A DNA stretch of 64,000 nucleotides from Gracilariopsis chorda (lineage: Eukaryota; Rhodophyta; Florideophyceae; Gracilariales; Gracilariaceae), in the NCBI GenBank assembly GCA_003194525.1, contig NBIV01000150.1, positions 62,001 through 126,000 on the forward strand, read 5' to 3'. Shown here piece by piece: positions 55,751 through 64,000 of this stretch. The translations under genes were made by a program, and so were the position numbers. Under the pieces are notes generated by a model, which saw nothing but the letters and a program-made list of their open reading frames with translations, did not search any database and was not told where the DNA came from. Numbering within the stretch: position 1 is the stretch's first letter; every line of letters starts with the position of its first letter.

Positions 55751-57182
55751 TTCATGGCTCCATAATTGATACAAAAGTGCCAGGAACCATATGGTTTTGG
55801 ACCCAGTACGACTACAGATGCTCAAACAGACTGGTCTTGCTCAATCGTGCATGCGCGGAGCATCGTATCGACTTGAAATTGTTCCTCCTTCCGTGCTGTC
55901 TGGCATGCTTGGTATGGATGCTGAACAATGGGCTGCGTGCTGAGCAGTCGGATAGTACATTGTTCTGTGGCTGAAATCTCTCCAGGAGAACCGTTACACA
56001 TAGGTGTAAACTAACGTACCATATGACGTAGTTTTTTGCAGTGAGAATCGAGAACGTGTCCGAGATTCAAATCTTCCAATTCTTTAACAGGTTTGAGCTT
56101 CTCCTAACTCGTAGTGGTTACCTTCATATCTGCATCTTTCGTTTTTTTTATTCTGTTGCGAAACAGGGTCACCAACTTCCCACTTACTAGACTGACGAGC
56201 GTCTTTCAAGGTCGCAATGGGTCCAAGTATCTTGGCAGCTGACATTTTAATGAGTACCAAAGCTCTTGGGTGCGGTAACATAGCTCCAACAACTTGACCC
56301 TTCGCCAGATACTGGCCTTGCTTACCACGATTGGCAATCAAGACCTGGAAATGGTGTCCGATAGATATCAGAAATACACTTTTCTCTAAAGCGACCTTAT
56401 ATTTCTCTTACAATGAATTCAGCGGTTGTACAACTCGTAACGTTCGAGGAGCGGCTGTGAAATCGATCATTACCTGGGATTCGGGAGGAAAAGCCACAGT
56501 TCGTACGAGAGGAAGCTTCGGTGACTTCTTCGGAGGTGTGGTATACTACAAGAGATCTGTTAATGGAACCAACTTTTGAGAAGCCCTACGCAGGGAGCGA
56601 CGCACGATCGCGACTGGCAAACCATCTTCTGTTTCAACCTCCGACGACCGCAGCCAAGTTGAATCGACAAATCGATCACAGAAGTCACATTTAGAGATGA
56701 CTAGAGCAGCAAGGGTTTTGCTAAAGATGAATTCCAGCTGCGCAACGCAGTTTCGAATCCTCCCAACGAGTGAAATAATACCTGATGTCTTCAACTGGTT
56801 ATTTTCAACATCGAAAGTGTCGATAACAGGTCCTTGGCATACTTATGCACGGATTTCCGGCGATAACAAAGATTGAATAATGAGTTTTTAGACCGTCAGT
56901 TCTATGCAAGATGGACAGAAGACGCACATTATACTGGGTGGAAAGGACAAGGTCTGCAAAGGCTTTACAATTTTGCTTTGCCAGAACAATGACTCTATCC
57001 GAGATCCGGTTGTTCCTGAACCGTATCCAAGGGCAACGCAACGCACCAATAGCGGTCTAGTCCACGTGTGGGGGCCACTCTGCTTGAGAACATGGTGGCG
57101 GAGGAGGAAGGCTTGGATGCCTCGGGCGCCTAAGGCCTAAGCTCGGGCGCCTCCCTAACAGAGACTCCCCCACTCGATTTTC
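55751..57182 (-). other. Spacer between gag and RT of gypsy copy 2
   Basis: Only short ORFs (for example 56084-56341 and 56546-56794 on the minus strand) without clear motifs. This is the position expected for the protease and the pol N-terminus. Confidence 0.3.
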
Positions 57183-58973
57183 CTAAGTGGCTTCCCTTAC
57201 ATGGGTGACATTCTGTGCCAGCGGTGGCTGTGCGCTACCCCAAATGGTGGTTTCATTGCCAACGAAGGCGGTAGAAACCGGATTGTGAACAGAAGGCAAG
57301 ACCAGTATCGACGCGTGGGCGGTATTTTGATGAGACAAGTCCACTTTTGCGGGAAGATACAAGGCAATGGGTACTGATGCCTTCTTTTCGGGAGTAAATT
57401 CTTTATAACGAACCAAGATTGTGGACATATCTCTCACTGTGATATCACTTCGGAATGACTTCTGTCCGTTGTCCTGAAACTTCGCCGCAGGGCGTGTATC
57501 GATCCACCCAGGCTTCTTGGTACGGAACCCAGTGGAATTGTGAATATGTTGCGCTCTAACACGAGGACGGTCTGCGTACAGCAGTTGAGTATCCTCCCGC
57601 TGCGAGGCTTTTTTGAACGGTAGCTCCGTATTGGGGACGGGTACCAAGTCCTCACAAACGAATTGTCGGGTTTTCACCTCGGTGCGAACGTACTCCTGCG
57701 GCATCATGGATATCGATGAGGGGAGTGCCTCTAAGTGGAGCGCTCTATACTGCATGCCACTACTAGAACGTGCAAGCATAACGTCTCCTTTGGCTTTAGC
57801 GTACTGGACCAGCTCCAAGTAGGTACAGTTCCGTTTGTCCTGGGGAGGGGGGGGCGGGGGGGGGGTGGGTGAGTGGGTGGCAAGGCTGGGAGTAGAGTCG
57901 TCCAACTCATCAATAAACATGGTCAATTGCTTGAATGACGAATAAAAGTTACCAGAACGGTGGAAAGCTTTGTTCAGTCAAACTGAGTACTCGGCTTCCG
58001 TTTCCTTCGGGCGCTGGTTAGTGTCACGTAGTGCGAGAGTAGCGTCATGATTTGCACTCACTGTAAACTACGAACGAACTAAATATTGAACAGCTTTTGG
58101 CGAACAAGTAACACCTCTGTAAGAGGGACGTGACGATCCTCTGCTATAGTTGAACTGATCTTCAGAGATTTCATGTAGAACATACGGCAAAGGCAACGAG
58201 CACCTGTCCCTCATTCATGCCGAGGATGTCTGCTTCCGCTACAAAATAGTGCAAGATCCAAGACAGAAGTTGGGTCGTCCCCAGTAAAGAACTGGGTACA
58301 AAATGAAAAATCCATGAGCTTGGTGCAGTCCTTCACCTGACCAGTACCTCAGGGTGTCCAATCCAAAAAGGATTCTTCCGAGAGTTAGTACCAGTAAGAT
58401 AGAAAAGCGTGTACAAAGGGTTAGTAGGCCGTACTTCTTTCAACCCGGCGTGGCGCCTACCCTTAGAACCGAACCGAATACCACCGTATGTGGTATTTCA
58501 ACGATATGAGCCCGCCGAGTGGCTAGAACGATTTGACCAGTGCATTGAATCAGAGTCTTAGTTGCGACCATTCTACCGTTTCAGGTACGTCTCTCCACGG
58601 TCGTTGATACGTGGCAATGGGAATCTTCAGCCTTTGAACCATGACCATACTCACCATCACGGATGGTATTCTCCAGCCTCTCAAGACGCGCCAGTACGCC
58701 ATTAGAATTTGAATGAATCCCTCCTATAATTTCAGGGTATCTACGTGAAAACTGTAATAGAGAGTTAACACCAGTTCTTAAAAAAAGAATTTTATTGGAT
58801 ACAGCATCAACGAGTTCGGTATGAAACCTCATACATAGGTTATCCACCTCACTGACTAAGAAAGCATGAGAGCCCTGTAGAACAGACCTTTGAACATCGG
58901 AGTGACGAATTTGTGCTTCCATCTCGACAGTGAGTGCATAATTATCCAAATTTGTGCGTCGGGGAACCTTCAT
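57183..58973 (-). pseudogene. gag remnant of gypsy copy 2
   Basis: One 247-codon piece (57183-57926) keeps MTMFIDELD, then VQYAKAKGD, LLYADRPRV and KKPGWIDTRP, matching gag of copy 1. Between the first two motifs the copy-1 sequence is replaced by a proline run encoded by the G/C tract at 57842-57869. An N-terminal coil-like piece lies at 58581-58973 (EMEAQIRHSDVQRSV, MRFHTELVDAVSNKI). The frame is broken between them. Confidence 0.65.
57842..57869. repeat. G-rich tract inside the gag remnant
   Basis: Nearly pure G on the plus strand (three runs), coding PTPPPPPPP on the minus strand at a point where copy 1 has ordinary capsid sequence. A replication-slippage expansion or a local replacement is likely. 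Confidence 0.75.
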
Positions 58974-61490
58974 AAAAGCGGTAGAAGGCCCAGCAGCGGG
59001 AAAGCTGATGTCTAAGCAGAGTTTTTCCGATTGTCGGTTCTGCTTTCAGAGTCATCCTGGTTATAACGGTACGAGTACAGAATTGGCGAAAAATCTTCAC
59101 CTACCGACCTGATTCGCTAAATACTTCGAGTTCGGAGCGGCTTTCTACCTGAACCCATCGCAATGCGAAAGAACAACCTAAAATAGAGAACCTTTTAGGT
59201 CCAGGGACCAGTGTGTGATGAAATACCATGCAAAGGGAAAGACAAATGAAGGCGTTTGGAAACTTCCTCTGTAGGAGTACCAACAGTACACAGAGCCAAA
59301 TGCAGTGGGCGCACTAGTCGGATGTTAATCCAAGGCTAACCGTCCCGAGGTGCGTGCAGGGGTACGTTATAACCGGAAAGCAGTCGCAGAGGAAGCAGAA
59401 AAGAAATATGGAATCACCGAAGAACACGGAAGTGATGCCTGTATCGAGGAAACTGGACAATAGTTAAGAACATGCAGTGCGGGTAGAAATGGCAACGCGG
59501 TATGCCCTTCGATACGCTACGAGATGGAATAAATAGTTTCGCCCAAGGAATTGGCTGTCCAATGGAACTTACCAAACACCAGGGATTCCTTAATCATAGC
59601 TTAGCACTCCGTTGATGCGTTTATATCCCCGCGACGAGGGAAGGCTGCCCATCTAAATATGCTCCAGCGCACTGTCAAGCGATCATTACTAGAATAGCTA
59701 ATTAAAATAGAACTATTTTTAAGTATTAGGTACGAACACCACTTCACGTGTGGTATGTTAAGTGTGCCAAAGTGGCAAGTTTACTAAAAGACATTAAACG
59801 GCGCAACTAGCCTTGATAACGAGTAACTGACCTTGTATTCATATATCGAGCTAATCCGACACGATGCGGTAACTCTGTATCTAAGTTGCAATACTTGACA
59901 ACCTGCTAAAAAGGCATTGCATTACAGAAAGTACATTAAGAGTGAGTGATAATTGAGCGCAGGTGCTGTGTAGTACGTGAGGCTTACGTTGTTTCTGGCC
60001 CTAGTCGCATGGACCGATACCATGATACAGACGTTATACTATGCACTTTAAACAACTAAGCAAATTAGCGCAATAAGTAATTCGGAACTCTAGAAAACGT
60101 ACAATACTGAAAACCTAGTACAGCGCACCGCAAATTAGCTCACTGTATTACACTATGAATGATTCCGAAAGCACGAAAGGCATACCTTCGGCTTCACTGA
60201 CCTCTGTGAAAATGATTTTCTGCAGTACCAGAGGGTGGTAGGGAAACTCTAGGAGATAATAATAGTAAAGGTAAGGATGCAATATAAATGAAAGAACAAA
60301 AACGATTTTGCAGATGTACCGAATCAAATTTTCAACAAAAAACCAGCTATCTTCTTACGCTTTGCTCGCCAGATGGTTAGTAACTACACACCTAAATAGT
60401 TAGTAGTACTGTCTGTGGGGGATGTAGAACACATTTGCGGCTGGAAACGAACTGTTGATGAGACCAAGATGACTGGTAAACAAATACAAACTCAATGCTC
60501 GCTGAAAATGTTGCTTGAGCAGTTTAGTTCAGTATAAAATTTTGTTCACTAAAACCATCATTTCGAACTAGTGTTTCATATATATACGATTCCATTTACA
60601 ATAATTAGTACAATTATTCTTTAAATCATCGGCCAAAAATTCTATTCTGCTCAAAATTTGGTCTTTTTACATTTTTTTGGATTTAACTTGATGCATTAGT
60701 AGTGTTCTCTGCTATACTGTTTACACTCTTCATTCATGAAAATTTGACTTCGCATTGGTTTTAATATTTTACATCCTATGATGCTGATGGGTTTTTTGCG
60801 CTACTAATCGAAATAGAGTTCTGCTTCCGTATTAGTAAATTTTGTTTTGTTTCATTATGAACTTTCATTCTTTACCCCTTTTGACTTTGCTTCATATTTT
60901 TGCTTTAACTCATAACTATGTCAGCCTAGTGTTTGTAACTATCGTGATGACAATTAAATTGCATTGCTTCGTGGCTCATGGATATTTGTCGATGTTTGAA
61001 TTCAAGTATCGATTTCGGTGGCTTGAATATTGACTGTATTCAGTATGATGGTTGGAGCTATACTATGGGCTACAGGTTTATCGCTTTACTACCGTGTGTA
61101 TTTCGAAACCTTCGCCTCGTTTATTGCCTTCAAAATGGCTTCATAGAAACTACAAGAGAACGACATTGCGAGTAAGGACGAAAGAGTTTTTTTTTTCAAT
61201 GTTTGTCCCCACCACCGTTCGGTTCTAAGACTTTTCATCTGGCTTCTCGTCGCAGTCGCGCTCTTTCGGCATTCGTCTCGTTTTCACAGCATGTCTCTAT
61301 GCAACCGGAGGACTCAACCGGGCTTTTTAGCTCCCTAAAAACCATGGGTTTTTGTGCTCTGCTTTCCGGTTGTAGCCGGAGCGACGTTTACAGAGAATAA
61401 AAGATAGGACCAAGGAGCAAACATCGGTGAGAGATAATTTTCTTTTATTGTCCTAGTATGTTTGCCTTCTTCAGATATAGTAAGCAGATT
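58974..61490. other. AT-rich non-coding stretch between retroelements
   Basis: No supported gene and no domain. Strongly AT-rich from about 60.5 to 61.1 kb. The segment 61.2-61.42 kb is more balanced and ends with an AATAAA at 61397-61402, which might be the 3' end of another decayed transcript. Confidence 0.4.
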
Positions 61491-61728
61491 TGTTCACTAC
61501 ACTACAAAACCATCCAGCCAGGAATGACGCCAGCACAAGGCTGTCGTTGCCTTTTCCTCCATTCAAATTGTCAGTGATAAGCTTGCGTGGGTAACATATT
61601 GGGCCTCTACGCAACTTTCAGTCAGCTACGAAATATATTTAGTGTCGCGTAAGTGCCAATTACGGAAGAAGTCCATTTCAGGTTCACAGAGGAATAACTT
61701 CCGTGCAATATTCCTTAGTCTAGTCTAC

Positions 61729-61737
61729 TATAAAAGG
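61729..61737 (+). promoter_or_regulatory. TATA box of the putative LTR
   Basis: TATAAAAGG is a strong TATA match. A perfect 10-bp hairpin (61742-61751 with 61758-61767) starts five bases downstream, where a start site would be expected. Confidence 0.5.
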
Positions 61738-61741
61738 CAAA

Positions 61742-61767
61742 GACTAGATGGCTTCAACCATCTAGTC
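61742..61767. repeat. Perfect 10-bp hairpin downstream of the LTR TATA box
   Basis: GACTAGATGG pairs with CCATCTAGTC across the 6-nt loop CTTCAA. If transcription starts about 30 bp after the TATA box, the start falls within this element, so only part of it may be in the RNA. Confidence 0.7.
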
Positions 61768-61904
61768 CGGCACCCAACTTTCAACATCTTCACCATCGCT
61801 TTTGTTTCATCCCTCATCAACATCATCATCATCATTACAACTACTTTGCCGTACTTATTGTAGTACAACATTCGCGAATAAAATACTTCAATATTCAACT
61901 ATCA

Positions 61905-62910
61905 ACTACTGGTAGTGGAAGAAGAACTACTCTATTGTTCTTTACATTCTCTTATAGTGCGCTTGTGGTCGCTTATCGAAGGGTGTTATACAAGAGAACA
62001 TATTGCTTTGTTCTTGCTGAAAAGCTAAAGTTTAAAAGTAAGTATTATTTACTTCTTTTACGACACAACGTATAATATCTAACCGAGCTCTACTCTACCT
62101 AGTGCCGCGGAGCGAAAGTTCCTCGGAATATTGGTCAGTTCGGTCGCACCATTCAACGGACTCGGTGGTTGCGCCACCTATCTTGGACTTCGATGCAGGA
62201 GTTACGGCAGAAGAATCGTCATCGGAAACTTCTACTATTCGCCAGCAAGGTACCGGGAATCTACCTGTCAAACGTCGTGACACGCGTACTGCGAAGCCAA
62301 CCTCAGACCTTACACGTGGTGGTGAGCCAGATTGTGAACCTCTAACCGAGCACGGTGCCATACATATCGCACGCGTGGCAATCTAAACCGAAAGGCGACG
62401 CAAAAATAAAACTAAACAACAGCGATTCATAAATTGAAAAATTTGTAGTATTTAGTTGGTCAGCCAACGCCAATTTGAAATACATCTAAGAAGGGTCAAG
62501 CAGAAAAGGAAAGAACGCCGTGCCAACTACAGTGACAGTGACATCACCTGTCACCTGTGTGACATCAGGTTCAGAAAAGTATACCACCTGCAAATGCATT
62601 ACATGAGCCGCCATCACTGAACCCAGAAAAACCGCCTTACCAGTGAAATCGTTTAGAATACATAGTAAATATCCATTTTTTAAACTAGAAAAGCACTCAT
62701 AAAACCAAACAATAGGAGAAAACAAGCCAGAAACACAAATCCCAACTTAAAGAAAAAGAAAAGAAAACAAAACAAAAGAAAACAAAAAAATAAAATAAAA
62801 TAAAAACAAAACAACACAACAAGAAAAGGCAAAATAAAAAAGGAAAAAAACAAAAAAAGGACCAAAAAGGTGCATTTAGTATTACCTTGACTATAATACA
62901 ATAAACATTT
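61905..62910 (+). other. Retroelement leader with an A-rich tract
   Basis: This lies between the putative LTR and gag. It includes a 94-codon plus-strand ORF at 62102-62386 without recognisable domain, and a long A-rich segment (about 62690-62870, mostly A with scattered C, G and T) ending shortly before the gag ATG at 62911. The minus-strand ORF made of Phe/Leu across this tract is compositional. Confidence 0.45.
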
Positions 62911-63921
62911 ATGACACCTCCAGTAAACCGTTCTCAAAGTAACGCTGAAGACAGATATCAGGAGCAGAAGACCCCATTCCGTACCCCGCCGGTGAACACT
63001 TGTTTACCGTTTCCTCTTCAAGGCACTAATATGAATATGCCTCAAATCAATCCATCTTCCTCACCTCCATCCAGGATTACAAGAAGACATTTCGGTCCAG
63101 CCCTGGAAATTGTGAATAGCATCCAAAAGTCAATGGTAGAAACTATCTGGTCTTACCAGAACGACGTCGTGGTTCTCAGCAGTGATCAACTCATCGAATT
63201 TATTCGTGGAGATTATCCTCCCGATGTACTATTTAGTACACAATTGGCATCAAATGTGGCATTATTTAGTTCTCTTGCAGGACTAATTGTTATCCTTCGT
63301 GGAAATCGCTCTCCACATATTTTGCGAAGTAGTTTGCAAAAATTTGCACACATCATTTACTCTATCCCCGAGGAAAAAGAGATTGCGGAAATATATATGA
63401 AGAATGTCCATCGATCTTCTATTTCAATGGCTTCGTCTAACCCCGCCACGAGTATTAATCAGGAGCATAACATGAATCCTCCGATTTCTTACAGACATGG
63501 AAATCCAACTGCACATCGAAAAACTGTTGATCTTACAAGACGTCAGACATTCATCGACATTCTGAAAGCTGCCCATAATATTTCAATGCGATTCAAGGAT
63601 AAAGAAACAAAGTTCTCAGGAGCTTTAGTAGAATCATGGAACACCTATGTCATCGAATACAAGAGAGCTTTAGAAGACAGTCTGGTACCAGAGCAAAAGC
63701 ACCTTCCTTTTCTCCATTACATCCTCCGGAATAATGCAAAGAGCTATTTTACAACTAACGTCATTTCGGCAGCAACCTCACTAGAATCAGCCAATGAAAT
63801 GATGAAGAACCAGTTCAACCCCTTCGCTAAATGGAAGAAAATAGAAAATCTTCTCTCCAATCTTCGTTGGAATCATTCGCACCCTGCTCTGCGTCCGAAA
63901 CTGCTACTCTGGAAATACTAG
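62911..63921 (+). pseudogene. Copia-type gag, frameshifted at its 3' end
   Basis: A 336-codon ORF. After a Pro/Ser-rich N-terminus, the central helical region (FGPALEIVNSIQKSMVETIW) leads to a capsid-like block: KFSGALVESWNTYVIEYKRA, then LPFLHYILRNNAKSYF. This pattern is typical of Ty1/copia-like Gag. The last 20 codons look out of frame. In another frame the sequence continues with LEILEIEISQLAPQGPSHCN, a TAG, and then EANKITFLR, which is the expected Gag continuation. So a frameshift and a stop interrupt the gene. Pol would lie beyond the window. Confidence 0.6.
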
Positions 63922-64000
63922 AAATAGAAATATCCCAACTTGCACCACAAGGTCCATCCCACTGCAACTAGGAAGCAAACAAAATAACGTTTCTTCGAAA

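Larger units (their letters stand above)
52320..58973 (-). mobile_element. Decayed Ty3/gypsy element, copy 2
   Basis: Same strand and same gene order as copy 1: gag-like ORFs (58.97-57.2 kb), spacer, reverse transcriptase (about 55.75-55.0 kb), RNase H (54.9-54.6 kb), H2C2 region (54.46-54.2 kb), integrase (54.2-53.8 kb), and a Ser/Thr-rich 3' tail (53.4-52.3 kb). Shared family markers with copy 1 are LLYAD and KKPGWID in gag and MDHFALRWLMSISEPSG in RNase H. The frame is broken many times. The left end is approximate, because the 3' tail could not be tied to an LTR. Confidence 0.8.
61491..61904 (+). repeat. Possible 5' LTR of a copia-type element
   Basis: A TG...CA-bounded block of about 414 bp is proposed. 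It contains TATAAAAGG at 61729-61737 and an AATAAA at 61877-61882, in the order expected for U3-R-U5. A primer-binding-site-like TGGTAGTGG follows at 61909. The gag-like ORF downstream is on the same strand. The second LTR would be outside the window, so the borders are a guess. Confidence 0.35.

Noticed and set aside
62680..62937. Minus-strand Phe/Leu-rich membrane-like ORF
   Set aside because: It is the complement of the A-rich tract, not a real membrane protein.

Overview
The window looks like nuclear DNA from a photosynthetic eukaryote, most likely a florideophyte red alga. The genes are eukaryotic (ubiquitin-eL40 fusion, TFIIA, UPF1, Ku80, a large nucleoporin). Several proteins carry plastid- or mitochondrion-style N-termini, and the CruP-type cyclase paralogue points to a plastid lineage. 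Genes are almost all single-exon (one ORF runs 6.5 kb unbroken); the three introns I can place are short (76-101 nt) GT-AG introns. Compact gene islands separated by decayed LTR retrotransposons fit the published picture of genomes such as Chondrus. The lineage is an inference; I could not run a search.

Layout. 1-1.5 kb: no gene, but a perfect 73-nt palindrome at 1056-1128. 1.5-37.5 kb: a gene-dense island. In order: secreted metallo-beta-lactamase-fold hydrolase (+), small zinc-motif protein (-), Ku80 (+), a chymotrypsin-fold protease with cysteine in place of the serine nucleophile (+), a small basic organelle-type protein (-), a Nup188/Nup205-like scaffold nucleoporin (+), CruP (-), PRPP synthetase (-), UPF1 (-, interrupted by a one-base frameshift), TLDc protein (+), Era GTPase (-), ubiquitin-eL40 (+), RFTS-bromodomain-zinc protein (+), START protein (-), leukotriene-A4-hydrolase-like M1 aminopeptidase (+, three exons), serine acetyltransferase (+) and TFIIA large subunit (-). 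Neighbours are often head-to-head or tail-to-tail with only 80-400 bp between them.

37.5-46 kb: mostly non-coding, AT-richer, with hairpins and one cysteine-rich metallothionein-like ORF. About 46.1-51.8 kb and 52.3-59.0 kb: two decayed copies of the same family of Ty3/gypsy elements, both on the minus strand, with gag, reverse transcriptase, RNase H and integrase pieces scattered over all three frames and damaged RT active sites. About 61.4-64 kb: the left part of a third retroelement on the plus strand, with an LTR-like promoter/poly(A) block, an A-rich leader and a copia-type gag that frameshifts near the window end.

The genes do not form one pathway. They are housekeeping and organelle functions: DNA repair (Ku80), RNA surveillance (UPF1), transcription and chromatin (TFIIA, bromodomain protein), nuclear pore, cysteine and nucleotide precursor synthesis, and organelle ribosome assembly. 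The strongest unusual items are the H-D-C protease, the RFTS-bromodomain-zinc architecture, the UPF1 frameshift in a C run, the perfect palindrome, and the metallothionein-like ORF at the edge of the gene island.
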